Shown: in pieces, positions 24,867 through 34,095 of the stretch | Layout of the letters: every line of letters starts with the position of its first letter | Position numbering within the stretch: the first letter of the stretch is position 1 | Source: Amycolatopsis acidicola | GTDB lineage: Bacteria > Actinomycetota > Actinomycetes > Mycobacteriales > Pseudonocardiaceae | Assembly (NCBI RefSeq): GCF_007713735.2 | Contig: NZ_VMNW02000028.1 | Span: forward strand, 1 to 64,000 | DNA length: 64,000 nucleotides | Direction: 5' to 3' | Program-made: the position numbers and the translations under genes | The notes under the pieces: model-generated | Told to the model about the DNA's origin: nothing | The model's database searches: none | The model's input: the letters and a program-made list of their open reading frames with translations, nothing else

Positions 24867-26135
24867 TCACTCCCGCACAGCCTCCGGCATCTCCCTCAAC
24901 CGGCCGACCGGCGAAAGCAGCAGCGGCACCAGAATCGCCGAGGAACCGAGCGCGCAGACCCACAGCGCCGCGTGCACGCCGATCGCGCCGCCGAGCAGTC
25001 CGGCGAACGGGCCGCCGAGCGCGCCCATACCGAGCAGCAGGGTGCGCATGGCCGAGTTCATCCGGCCCATCAGCCGCATCGGGGTGATCACCTGCCGCAG
25101 CGTCACGATGATCACGTTGACCCCGCTCACGCCGAGGAAGTTGAGCAGGAACGCGGCGGCGAACACGGTCACCACCAGCGGTTCCGGCCCGGCCGCCGCC
25201 GGGATCAGCAGCGGGGCGAGGAACGTGATCACCAGGAACCCGACGTACGCCCGCCCGACGGTGAACCGCCGGGTGAACCGGCCCGAGACCAGCGAACCCA
25301 CGACCCCGCCGACCGCGCCCATCGTCAGGATCACCCCGAGCAGCAGTGCCGACAATCCCTTGTCCCGCACCGCGTACAGCACGAAAATGGAGTCGACCGC
25401 GATCACGAAGAAGTTGCACAGCGCCCCCACCACGGCGACGGCGCGCAGGTAGCGGTTGCCCACCACGAAGCGCAGCCCCGCCAGCAGCTCCCGCCCGAGA
25501 TGCCGCCGCTCCGGCCGCGCCGGTTTCGGCTCCGGCGTGCGGATCAGCACCAGCGTGCCCAGCGAAACCAGGTACGACCCCGCGTCCACCAGCATCGCGA
25601 CGGGCGCGGTCAGCGCGCTGACCAGCGCTCCCCCGATGCCCGGCCCGGCCGCCTGCGCGCCGGACATGCTGGCGCCCAGCTTCGAGTTCGCCTCGATGAT
25701 CGAACGCCGGTCCTCGACGAGCACCGGTACGAACGACAGGAAGCTCACGTCGTAGAGCACCGTGGCGACCCCGGCCCCGAAGGCCACCACGAACAGCACC
25801 CACATGTGCAGCGCGCCGGCCAGCGCCAGCGCCGGGATGAGCCCGATCAGCAGCATGCGGGCGGCGTTCGCGGTGAGCATCGCGGGCTTGCGCCGGTGCC
25901 GGTCGACGAGCACGCCGAGCGGCAGGGCCAGCGCGAGCGCGGGCACCAGCTGCAGGAAACTCAGCCAGCCGATCTGCTGCGCCGTCGCGTCGAGCACCAG
26001 CACCGCGGTGAGCGGGAAGGCCAGCGAAGTCACCTGGCTGCCGGCCACCGACAGTGTCTCCCCCACCCAGAACTTCAGGAAATCCTTGTTGTGCCACAGG
26101 CTTTTCGGGGTGTCCCGGGTTTCCGCCGCGGTCAT
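24867..26135 (-). CDS. MFS exporter (EntS-like)
   Basis: The 422-residue protein has twelve predicted membrane helices and the MFS loop signature GVLVDRHRRKPAM between helices 2 and 3, of the MFS_3/EntS type that exports siderophores and other small peptides. It is the last gene of the 12-gene operon and its start overlaps the NRPS stop (ATGA). It is most simply the exporter of the NRPS product and may give self-resistance. Confidence 0.88.
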   Translation of the reverse strand: MTAAETRDTPKSLWHNKDFLKFWVGETLSVAGSQVTSLAFPLTAVLVLDATAQQIGWLSFLQLVPALALALPLGVLVDRHRRKPAMLTANAARMLLIGLIPALALAGALHMWVLFVVAFGAGVATVLYDVSFLSFVPVLVEDRRSIIEANSKLGASMSGAQAAGPGIGGALVSALTAPVAMLVDAGSYLVSLGTLVLIRTPEPKPARPERRHLGRELLAGLRFVVGNRYLRAVAVVGALCNFFVIAVDSIFVLYAVRDKGLSALLLGVILTMGAVGGVVGSLVSGRFTRRFTVGRAYVGFLVITFLAPLLIPAAAGPEPLVVTVFAAAFLLNFLGVSGVNVIIVTLRQVITPMRLMGRMNSAMRTLLLGMGALGGPFAGLLGGAIGVHAALWVCALGSSAILVPLLLSPVGRLREMPEAVRE

Positions 26136-29100
26136 CCGCCCGCCTCCAGCTCCGCCCGCACGGTCGCGGCGATGGCATGCAGCCCGGCACCCGACCAGAT
26201 CGAGAAGTGGTCACCGTCCACTGTGTACTCCTGGAACTCGTCGGCGTGGCGCCCCCACCGCATGAACGTGTCCGGCGACGCGGTAGCGCGGATGAGCACC
26301 AGGTTGCCGTGGAACGTGCCGCGTGGCCGGTACGCGGCCAGCGCGTCCACGTTCGCCCGGAACACCGCGTAGCGGCGCCGGAGGAACTCGGCGTCCATCT
26401 CCGGGGCCAGCGCGCCCGTCCCGGCCAGTTCGGTGAGCGCGGCTTCCGCGTCCACGTCCTGGTCGGCGACCGAGGCGAGCAGTTTCTCCAGCGCGGGCAC
26501 CACTCCGCCCGGCGTGCCCGCCATCTCCGCGGCGAACTGCCGCAGCAGCAGGTGTTCCGGCAGCACGCCACCCTTCTGACGCAGCTGCGAGTCGACGATG
26601 ACCAGCAGCGGCACCTCGACCCCGGCGTCCTGCAGCCGCAGGGCCATGTCGAAGGCGACCGTGCCGCCCATCGACCAGCCGAGCAGCCGGTAGGCGCCGG
26701 CCGGGCGGGTCTCGCGGAGCGCGTCGACGTACTCGGCGGCCAGCTCCTCGACCGTGCCCAGCGGGGTGCGGTCGTTGTCGAACCCCGGCGCCTCCAGGCT
26801 GAACACCGGGTGAGCGTCGAGCAGCCCGGCTAGACCGGAGTACGCGTAGGCGGAACCGGAAACCGGCGGCAGGCAGAACAACGGCGGCTGCTCGCCGTCC
26901 GCCTTCAGCACCACGAGCGGGTCGCGGTCGGCGGCCGCCCCGGTCGCGCGAAGGGCGTCGACCGTGCCCGCCACCGCGCTCACCATCGACGAGCCGTAGA
27001 GCTGCTTGACGTTCACCTTCACGCCGAACGCCCGGCTCAGCCTGCTGGCCAGCCGCATCGCCTGCAGCGAACTCCCGCCCAGCTCGAAGAAATCGTCCCC
27101 GGCGCCGACGCGCGCGAGCGAAAGCACCTCGGCGAACACCTCGGCCACCGTCGCCTCGGTCGGCGTGCGCGGCTCGATCCACTCCGCCACTTCGCGGGCC
27201 CGCTCGGGGCCGGCGGCCGGGTCCGGCAGCGCGGCCCGGTCGACCTTGCGCGCGGTGGTCAGCGGGAACTTGTCCAGCACGAGCCAGCTCGACGGCACCA
27301 TGTACCCGGGCAGCTGATCGCCGACGTGGCGACGCAGGTCGGCCGGAGTGGGCGCTTCCCGTTCCGCGGCCGGCACCACGTAACCGACCAAACGGTTGTC
27401 CCCGGCCGGATCCGGGCGCAGCGCGACCGCCGCCGCCGCGACGTCAGGATGACTCAGCAGCGCGGATTCGATCTCCTCCAGCTCGATCCGCAGCCCGTGC
27501 AGCTGCACCTGCGTGTCGAGCCTGCCGAAGAACTCCAGGTCCCCGTCCGCGTTCCAGCGCACGAGATCACCGCTGCGGTAGACGCGCCCGGTCGGCCGGA
27601 AGGGGTCGCGCACGAACTTCTCGGCGGTCAGCTCCGGCCGGTTGAGGTAGCCGCGGGCGAGCCCTTCCGCGCCCCCGATCAGCAGCTCCCCCGGCACACC
27701 CGGCGGCACGAGATTGTTCCACCGGTCCACCACGTACATCCGGCGGTCGGGATACGGCTTGCCGATCGGCGGGGCGCCGCGCCAGTCCCGGTGCGGGCAT
27801 TCGTACGCCGTGCAGCCGACGGCCGCTTCGGTCGGCCCGTACACGTTCACCAGCCTGCGCTCGCCGGTGTTCCACTTGTTCACCAGCTCGCCGGGCACGG
27901 CCTCCCCGCCCGCCATGATCTTGCGCAGCGCCGGGTAGGGTTCCGCGTCCAGCAGGGAAAGCATGGCCGGGGAGAAGCAGACGTAGCTCACCTGCTCGGC
28001 CCGCATCAGCTCGGCCAGCGCGTCCGCCGAGCCGCCGGTTTCGGGCGGCACCAGCACCAGCGTCGCGCCGACGGTGAGCCCGGTGAAGATCTCGCCCTGC
28101 GACATGTCGAAGGCGAGCGCGGCGAGCTGCAGCATCCGGTCGTCCGGGCCGAGTGAGAACGTGCGCCGGTAGGACTCGATGAACGACGTCAGCGCCCGGT
28201 GCTCGATCAGCACACCCTTCGGTTTCCCCGTGGAGCCCGAGGTGTAAAGCACGTAGGCGAGTGAATCGCGGGTGGCGGGCGCACTCTCCACTATGGACGG
28301 TGCGGCCTCGATCTCGTCCCATTGCGTGTCGAGGCAGATCATCGCCGGGGCGCGATCGGGCAGCTTGCCCGCGACGGCGGCCTGGGTGAGCACCAGCGGC
28401 GCCCCGGTGTCGGTGAGCATGAACTCCTGGCGGGCGGCCGGGTGCGCGGGGTCGAGTACGACGAACGCCGCGCCCGCCTTGAGCACGCCCAGCAGCGCGA
28501 CGAGGGTGTCCAGTTCGCGTTCCATCGCCACGGCGACGATGCGTTCCGGGCCGATTCCGTGTGCCCGCAGGTAGTTCGCGAGGATCCCGGCCCGGCGGTC
28601 CAGCTCGCCGTAGCTGAGCTCCTTGCCCCGGCAGACCGCCGCGATCGCGTCCGGGTCGGCCGCCGCGGTGCGCGCGATGACCTCGTGCACCGGGTCGGCC
28701 GGTGCCCCGGATCGCACGCCCTGGCCGTACTCCAGCAGTTGCCTGCGTTCGGCGCGCGATACCAGCGGCAGCTGGGAAATCCGCAGCGACGGGTCGCCGC
28801 ACATCGCGGACAGGACCCGCTCGACGTGTCCCGCGAGCGCCTGGATCCGCCACTCGTCGAACAGCTCGGTGGAGTACTCGATGCCCAGCGTCAGCTCGTC
28901 CCCCGCCTCCACGAACGTCAGCGCGAGATCGAACCGGGACTGCGCCCACTGCGCGTCGATGGGCGCGGTTTCGATGCCGGGGAACGCGAGGCCCCCGGCC
29001 GTGGTGCGCGCGCCCAGCAACTGCACGCACACGCCGAACAGCGGGTTCCGGCTGGGATCGCGCACCGGGCGCAGCCGGTCCACGACCTTCTCGAACGGCG

Positions 29101-30100
29101 CGTCCTGGTTGTCGAACGCGTCCAGGTTGGCCTCGGAAATCCGGGCGAGCAGCTCGTAGGCCGCCGGGTCGCCGGAGAGGTCGGTCCGCAGCACCACCAT
29201 GTTCGTGAAGAAGCCGACCAGGTCCTCCAGCTCCGGTTCGGTGCGCCCGGGCATGGGCACGCCGAGCGGTACGTCGTCCTGGCCGGTGTAGCGCGAGAGC
29301 ACCACGTTCACCGCCGCGACGAGCGGGACGAACAGCGAAACCCCTTGTGAGGCGGCGAATTCCCGCGCGCGGCGGAGCAGTTCGGGCGGCAGCGGGGCGC
29401 GCAGGGTGGCCCCGGCCGAGCTGAGTCCGGCGGGCCTCGGCCGGTCGGCGGGCAGGTCGAGCACCGGCAGCCCGGCGAGCTGCTCCGCCCAGTACTCCAG
29501 CTGCTCGGCGATGACGCCGGTGCCGAGCTGTTCGTGTTGCCAGGCAACGTAATCGCCGTAGCCGGTGGGCAGTTCCGGGAACTCCGGCCGCTCGCCTTCG
29601 TACAGCGCGCGGTAGGCGTCGGCGAGGTCGCGGTGGAGGATCGAAGCCGACCAGCCGTCGGTGACGATGTGGTGGATGGTCAGGCAGAGCACGTGCTCCC
29701 GCTCCCCGAGGCGGAAGAGCGTGAACCGGTACATCGGCCCTTCGGCGAGGTCGAACGGGGTGCCGATCTCTTCCAGCAACGCGGCGCCGACCTCGTTCTC
29801 CGACGCGCCCGTGAAGTCCTGGTATCGCAGCCGGACGGCGAGCTCGGCGGGCGCGATCACCTGGTACGGCGTGCCGTCGTCCGAGCCGAAGGTGGCGCGC
29901 AGGCTGTCGTGCCTGGCCACCACGGCCGCGAGCGCTTCGCCCATGATCTCCCGGTCGAGCGCGCCCAGCAGGCGGTGCACGATCGGCACGTTGTAGGTCG
30001 GTTCCCCCGGCGCCAGCTGGTCGAGAAACCACAGCTGCTGCTGCCCGTGCGACAACGGCAGCCGCTCCGCGCCTGAACTCTCCATTGTGGACCCCTCCAT
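26132..30100 (-). CDS. Single-module non-ribosomal peptide synthetase (C-A-T-TE)
   Basis: This 1322-residue NRPS has four domains. C: about 12-450, HHIVTDG at 143-149. A: about 475-960, A3 LYTSGSTGKPKG at 618-629, A10 lysine K952. T: DDFFELGGSSL with the pantetheine serine at 1011. TE: GWSMGG, S1143, probable D1170, H1298. By alignment to GrsA the specificity residues read D665, M666, G669, C708, I728, A730, V753, V761, G762, K952, a code I do not recognise. There is no MbtH gene and no donor carrier domain in the operon, so the C domain probably takes a CoA-bound or trans-supplied donor. ATG 30100 has GGGGGAGG upstream; ATG 30085 with GAGGGG is an alternative. Confidence 0.93.
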   Translation of the reverse strand: MEGSTMESSGAERLPLSHGQQQLWFLDQLAPGEPTYNVPIVHRLLGALDREIMGEALAAVVARHDSLRATFGSDDGTPYQVIAPAELAVRLRYQDFTGASENEVGAALLEEIGTPFDLAEGPMYRFTLFRLGEREHVLCLTIHHIVTDGWSASILHRDLADAYRALYEGERPEFPELPTGYGDYVAWQHEQLGTGVIAEQLEYWAEQLAGLPVLDLPADRPRPAGLSSAGATLRAPLPPELLRRAREFAASQGVSLFVPLVAAVNVVLSRYTGQDDVPLGVPMPGRTEPELEDLVGFFTNMVVLRTDLSGDPAAYELLARISEANLDAFDNQDAPFEKVVDRLRPVRDPSRNPLFGVCVQLLGARTTAGGLAFPGIETAPIDAQWAQSRFDLALTFVEAGDELTLGIEYSTELFDEWRIQALAGHVERVLSAMCGDPSLRISQLPLVSRAERRQLLEYGQGVRSGAPADPVHEVIARTAAADPDAIAAVCRGKELSYGELDRRAGILANYLRAHGIGPERIVAVAMERELDTLVALLGVLKAGAAFVVLDPAHPAARQEFMLTDTGAPLVLTQAAVAGKLPDRAPAMICLDTQWDEIEAAPSIVESAPATRDSLAYVLYTSGSTGKPKGVLIEHRALTSFIESYRRTFSLGPDDRMLQLAALAFDMSQGEIFTGLTVGATLVLVPPETGGSADALAELMRAEQVSYVCFSPAMLSLLDAEPYPALRKIMAGGEAVPGELVNKWNTGERRLVNVYGPTEAAVGCTAYECPHRDWRGAPPIGKPYPDRRMYVVDRWNNLVPPGVPGELLIGGAEGLARGYLNRPELTAEKFVRDPFRPTGRVYRSGDLVRWNADGDLEFFGRLDTQVQLHGLRIELEEIESALLSHPDVAAAAVALRPDPAGDNRLVGYVVPAAEREAPTPADLRRHVGDQLPGYMVPSSWLVLDKFPLTTARKVDRAALPDPAAGPERAREVAEWIEPRTPTEATVAEVFAEVLSLARVGAGDDFFELGGSSLQAMRLASRLSRAFGVKVNVKQLYGSSMVSAVAGTVDALRATGAAADRDPLVVLKADGEQPPLFCLPPVSGSAYAYSGLAGLLDAHPVFSLEAPGFDNDRTPLGTVEELAAEYVDALRETRPAGAYRLLGWSMGGTVAFDMALRLQDAGVEVPLLVIVDSQLRQKGGVLPEHLLLRQFAAEMAGTPGGVVPALEKLLASVADQDVDAEAALTELAGTGALAPEMDAEFLRRRYAVFRANVDALAAYRPRGTFHGNLVLIRATASPDTFMRWGRHADEFQEYTVDGDHFSIWSGAGLHAIAATVRAELEAGG

Positions 30101-30127
30101 CTTCAGTGCCTCCCCCGGCGGCCACGG

Positions 30128-31258
30128 TCATGTCGCGGCCGCCACCTTCGCCGGCCAGGACCGGCGGTAGAGCTCCAGCAGGGCCGGTTTGGTCACGGCG
30201 ACCGGCGTGTTCTCCAGCACCGGCCGGTAGGTCGCCGCGAGCCCCGCGAGCCGCGGCAGATCCCCGTCCGGCACGCAGTAGGTGTCCAGCCCGGTGGGTA
30301 CGCCCAGTTCGTCGAGCAGCGCGGCGAACGCGGCGCCGACCTCGGCGGGGCGACCGTGCCAGGCCGCCAGCAGCGCGCCGTGCCGTTCACTGTCGTTCCC
30401 GCCCAACATGCTCAGCGCGGCCGGCGCGACGACCGCGTTGGCCCGGCCATGGCTGAGCCCGTACTCGCTGGTCAGCGGGTAGCCCAGCGCGTGCACGACG
30501 CCTGCGTTGGTGTTCGCCATCGCCACGCTCGCCAGCAGACAGCCGAAGCCCAGTTCCCGCGACACCCCGGGCTGACCGTCCACAACGGACTGAAGACTAC
30601 GGGTGATCCGGCCGACCGCCCGCAGCGCGAGGCCACTGGTGACCGGTGTCCCGGCCCGGGCGAAGAACGCTTCGATCGCGTGCAGCAACGAATCCAGCGC
30701 GGTGTCCAGCACGACTTCACGCGGCGCCGTCGCGGCCAGCGCCGGGTCGAGGAGCACGGCGCTGGGCCGCAGGCCGAGGCCGCTGACCGCGTACCGGCGG
30801 CCGTGCGGACCGGCGATCACCGCGTGCGCCGTGACCTCCGCGCCACCCGGCGTGGTCGGCACGGCGAACACGGGCGGCGCGGCGCCGGTGAACTGGCCGA
30901 GCCCTTCGAACTGGGCCAGGCGCGGGCTCCCCGGCTCACCGAGCAGGCCCGCCGCCGCCTTCGCCGCGTCGATGACGCTGCCGCCGCCGACCGCGACCAG
31001 CGCGTCGTGCCTGCCGGAGCGGTACGCCTGCGCGCACCGCTCCACCACGGTCTCGCCAGGGCAGCCGTGCACTCCCCGCCAGACGACCGGCTTCCGGTTC
31101 GACGCCAGGATCAGCGCCGCCACCAGATCGGCCCAGCCCGCCTCCGACACCCCCGCGTCGGTGACCACGAGCAGCCGCCGGATCCGCTTGTCCGTCAGCA
31201 CCCGCCGGAGCCCGGTGACCGGGCCGATCCGGACCGGCGGGCGAACCAGCGCGCTCAC
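30128..31258 (-). CDS. Iron-type alcohol dehydrogenase, copy 2
   Basis: This 376-residue group III dehydrogenase has the NAD(P)-binding motif VGGGSVIDAAK, the metal region LDTALDSLLHAIEAFF, and HALGYPLTSEYGLSHG with two histidines. It reduces a carbonyl or oxidises an alcohol, and members include maleylacetate reductase-like enzymes. It is one of two paralogous Fe-ADHs in the operon; each directly follows a transketolase C-half (ATGA overlap here). I infer that it reduces the ketone left after a ketol transfer. Confidence 0.88.
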   Translation of the reverse strand: MSALVRPPVRIGPVTGLRRVLTDKRIRRLLVVTDAGVSEAGWADLVAALILASNRKPVVWRGVHGCPGETVVERCAQAYRSGRHDALVAVGGGSVIDAAKAAAGLLGEPGSPRLAQFEGLGQFTGAAPPVFAVPTTPGGAEVTAHAVIAGPHGRRYAVSGLGLRPSAVLLDPALAATAPREVVLDTALDSLLHAIEAFFARAGTPVTSGLALRAVGRITRSLQSVVDGQPGVSRELGFGCLLASVAMANTNAGVVHALGYPLTSEYGLSHGRANAVVAPAALSMLGGNDSERHGALLAAWHGRPAEVGAAFAALLDELGVPTGLDTYCVPDGDLPRLAGLAATYRPVLENTPVAVTKPALLELYRRSWPAKVAAAT

Positions 31259-32223
31259 AGCCGCTCCAACGCCGAGCGAACGCCGTCGCGCACGTGCTCC
31301 GCGGAAAGGCCATACCTGGCCAGCATTTCCGGGTATTCGGCGGTGTCGGTGCAGAAGACGTCCGGCACGGCGAAGCGCAGCAGCGGCGCGGGGTGCCGGG
31401 TGAGCAGCGTGCTCGCGACCGCCGACCCCAGCCCGCCGTGGATGTTGTGGTCCTCGTAGGTGACGACCAGCCGCGCCACGCGGGCCGCGTCCACGATCGC
31501 CTTGGTGTCCAAGGGTTTCAGCGTGTGCATGTTCAGCACGCGCACGCGGAGCCCGTACTCGCCCAGCAGCCCGGCCGCCTCCAGCGCCTGCGGCACGATC
31601 TGGCAGCCGGTGGCGATGATCGCGACATCCGGCGAGCCAGTGCCCTCGGCGAGCGTGACCGCGCGGCCGAGGGTGAACTCGTAGTGCTCGCTGTACACCG
31701 GCGGCGTGTCGCCCCGGCTGAGCCGCAGGTACACCGGCCCGTCGTGGCGGAACGCGGCGACGGTGGCGCGGTACGCCTCGTACGCGTCGGCCGGCGAAAC
31801 CACCACCAGGTCCGGGATCGCCCTGGTGATCGCGATGTCCTCGAGGCAGCTGTGCGACGGGCCGGCGTAGCCACCGGAGAGCCCGGTGTAGTAGCCCGCG
31901 ATCTTCACGTTGCTGCCCGCGTACGCCGCGTCCAGCCGGATCTGCTCACACGCCCGCAGCACGGCGAAAGCCGCGAAGGTGTTGACGAACGGGACCTTAC
32001 CCGCCATCGCCATCCCGCAGGCGACGCTGACGAGATCGGCCTCCGCGATGCCCAGCTGCAGGTAGCGCGCGGGGAACTCCTTCCCGAACGGGACCGCGGG
32101 CAGCCCGAGGTCCCCCTCGACCGAGAACACCCGCTCGTTGAGCCGCGCCAGGTCGAGCTGCGCCTGCCTGCTGGTCACCCGGCTGGACAGGCCGTGCTCG
32201 GCGTACCAGTCCGCGAGCGTCAT
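31255..32223 (-). CDS. Transketolase C-terminal subunit, copy 2
   Basis: This 322-residue protein corresponds to the pyrimidine-binding and C-terminal domains of transketolase, with the thiamine-activating glutamate in LQLGIAEADL and FVNTFAAFAVLRACEQIR. The ThDP pyrophosphate-binding domain is absent and must come from the separate N-half at 35084-35923. It is paralogous to the C-half at 34095-35087. It starts by an ATGA overlap with the Fe-ADH before it and is followed by a second Fe-ADH, so [C-half, Fe-ADH] is repeated. A different acceptor preference from copy 1 is likely. Confidence 0.9.
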   Translation of the reverse strand: MTLADWYAEHGLSSRVTSRQAQLDLARLNERVFSVEGDLGLPAVPFGKEFPARYLQLGIAEADLVSVACGMAMAGKVPFVNTFAAFAVLRACEQIRLDAAYAGSNVKIAGYYTGLSGGYAGPSHSCLEDIAITRAIPDLVVVSPADAYEAYRATVAAFRHDGPVYLRLSRGDTPPVYSEHYEFTLGRAVTLAEGTGSPDVAIIATGCQIVPQALEAAGLLGEYGLRVRVLNMHTLKPLDTKAIVDAARVARLVVTYEDHNIHGGLGSAVASTLLTRHPAPLLRFAVPDVFCTDTAEYPEMLARYGLSAEHVRDGVRSALERL

Positions 32224-33389
32224 CGCGATCCCTCCCCCGCCACCTTGGCCACGACCCTGCGGATGTCCTCAGTGGACAGTGCGACCGGGTTGAGGCCGAG
32301 GTGGAAACCGTCTTCGAGCACCTTCGCCACGAGCGGGCCGATGTGCTCCTCCCGCACGCCGAGTTCGGCGGCGCCCGGGATTCCGCACTTCTCCACCAGC
32401 TCCCGGACGGCCGCGACCGCGGACTTGGCCGCCACGTAGTCGTCCGTGCCGTGGTCGGCGACGCCCATCGCCCTGGCGACGGCGGCCAGCCGGCCGGCCA
32501 GGTAGGGCAGGTTGAACTCCATCGCCTCGGCGAGGAACAGCCCGACGCCGACCCCGTGGTGCACGTCGAACAGCGCGTTCACCGCGTGCGCGAACGCGTG
32601 GTCCGCCGCTCCCCCGCCCTTCATGGAGATCCCGGCGGCCAGGCTGCCGATGGTCATCCACTCGCGGGCCTCGAGGTCCGCGCCGTCGGCCACCGCCACC
32701 GGCAGCCAGCGCGAGATCACCGAGATCGCGTACAACGCCATCCCGTCCGTCAGCGGCTGCCGTTCGGACGAGGTGTACGCCCCGATGGCGTGCGCCAGCG
32801 CGTCGATCCCCGAGGCCGCCGTGGGGCCGGGCGGGAGCCCGGCCGTCAGCTCCGGATCGCACAGCGCGACCTGCGCCGGCACCGCGACCACGTGCATCTT
32901 GAACACCCGCGCGCTGTCGGTGATGATCGCGCCCGCGACCACCTCGCTGCCGGTGCCCGACGTGGTCGGCACCAGCACCAGCGGCGGCACCGGGCTCCCC
33001 GGGGCCCTCGCGCCGTCTTCGAACTCGCGGATGTCCGCGCCGCCGGAGGCGACGACGGTCGCGGCGCATTTCGCCACGTCCATCGAGCTGCCGCCGCCGA
33101 CCCCGAGCACCCCGTCACAGCCCGCCGCGACGTACGCCTCGGCCGCGGCCGCCACCTGCTTCTCGGACGGATTGGTGGCCAGGTCGGAAAACACCGTCAC
33201 CGCGACGCCTTCGTCGCGCAACGCCGACAGCACCGGCTCGCACACCCCTGCACCGAGCACCCCGGGGTCGGTCACCACGAGCGCGTGCCGGATCCCTTGT
33301 GCCTTCGCCAGTCCGCCCGCACTGGCGGCGACCCCGCGTCCATAGTGGACTTCGGGGACCAGCTGGAAGAAACTCGGTTCAGTGAGCAT
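32220..33389 (-). CDS. Iron-type alcohol dehydrogenase, copy 1
   Basis: This 389-residue Fe-dependent dehydrogenase has VGGGSSMDVAK, PTTSGTGSEV, and metal ligands in GIDALAHAIGAYTS and ADHAFAHAVNALFDVHHG. It is closer to the classic propanediol/butanol dehydrogenase type than copy 2. It overlaps the racemase-like gene by 11 bp and the following transketolase C-half by 4 bp. It probably handles an aldehyde or hydroxyketone intermediate. Confidence 0.9.
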   Translation of the reverse strand: MLTEPSFFQLVPEVHYGRGVAASAGGLAKAQGIRHALVVTDPGVLGAGVCEPVLSALRDEGVAVTVFSDLATNPSEKQVAAAAEAYVAAGCDGVLGVGGGSSMDVAKCAATVVASGGADIREFEDGARAPGSPVPPLVLVPTTSGTGSEVVAGAIITDSARVFKMHVVAVPAQVALCDPELTAGLPPGPTAASGIDALAHAIGAYTSSERQPLTDGMALYAISVISRWLPVAVADGADLEAREWMTIGSLAAGISMKGGGAADHAFAHAVNALFDVHHGVGVGLFLAEAMEFNLPYLAGRLAAVARAMGVADHGTDDYVAAKSAVAAVRELVEKCGIPGAAELGVREEHIGPLVAKVLEDGFHLGLNPVALSTEDIRRVVAKVAGEGSR

Positions 33390-34095
33390 CGCCCACCACC
33401 GAATGCCGGGAGCCCGAGACGGCCCAGTCGATCACCGTGAGGATGTCGAACACCGGAACCGGGATCAGCGGCCGGAGTTCGGACAGCACCGCGGGCAGCA
33501 TCGTGCATTCGCTGACCAGCGCGCCGATGTCGGACTCGCGGGCGAGAAACTCGGTGATCACTTCGAGCAGGTCGTCGCGCAGCCGGGCGCGCAGCTCGCC
33601 GTCCATCTCCTTGGTCTCCAGGAAGCGGTTCCACGACCGGTAGCGGCCGACCCCGGCCACGCTGACCGGGGCCTCGGAGCTGCTCCAGCCGCAGGCGGTG
33701 AAGTTCTCCTCGCCGACCGCGTCCACGAAGAAGGTGAGAATCCCGACGCGGCGGTGCGGCCCGATCATCCTGGCCACCGTGGGCACGGCGATCAGACTGG
33801 ACAGCACGACCGGCACGTCGACGGCGTCCGCGACCTGCTGCTGCGCGAGCGCGAGCAGCCCGCAGTTGGCGGTGATCACGTCCACCCCGTCGTCCCGCAG
33901 TTCCCGCGCGGCGTCGAGGTAGTTCGGCAGCATCGGCGGGATGTCGGCGGGCCGGCGCGGGGTCGAGGACCCCGAGACCACCTTGCGGTGCACGGGATGC
34001 GCGAAGCTCGCGTCGCTGGCCATGCAGCCGGGCACGTCCGCCATCCGGCCCGCCAGCATGAGCACCCCGACGGCGGGTTTTTCCTGTCTGGCCAT
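33379..34095 (-). CDS. Asp/Glu racemase superfamily protein
   Basis: The 238-residue protein has the two-cysteine signature of the Asp/Glu racemase, hydantoin racemase, maleate isomerase and arylmalonate decarboxylase superfamily: C78 in TANCGLLAL and C197 in VSECTML. Two opposed cysteines imply proton transfer at a carbon alpha to a carboxylate (racemisation or isomerisation). The ATG at 34095 shares one base with the preceding stop (TGATG). A longer reading frame upstream only overlaps the transketolase gene and is not coding. It could set the stereochemistry of the NRPS substrate. Confidence 0.85.
   Translation of the reverse strand: MARQEKPAVGVLMLAGRMADVPGCMASDASFAHPVHRKVVSGSSTPRRPADIPPMLPNYLDAARELRDDGVDVITANCGLLALAQQQVADAVDVPVVLSSLIAVPTVARMIGPHRRVGILTFFVDAVGEENFTACGWSSSEAPVSVAGVGRYRSWNRFLETKEMDGELRARLRDDLLEVITEFLARESDIGALVSECTMLPAVLSELRPLIPVPVFDILTVIDWAVSGSRHSVVGDAH

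Noticed and set aside
26132-30100. Assigning the NRPS operon as a siderophore cluster because of the EntS-like exporter
   Set aside because: No hydroxamate, catechol or iron-uptake genes are present, and the specificity code gives no support.
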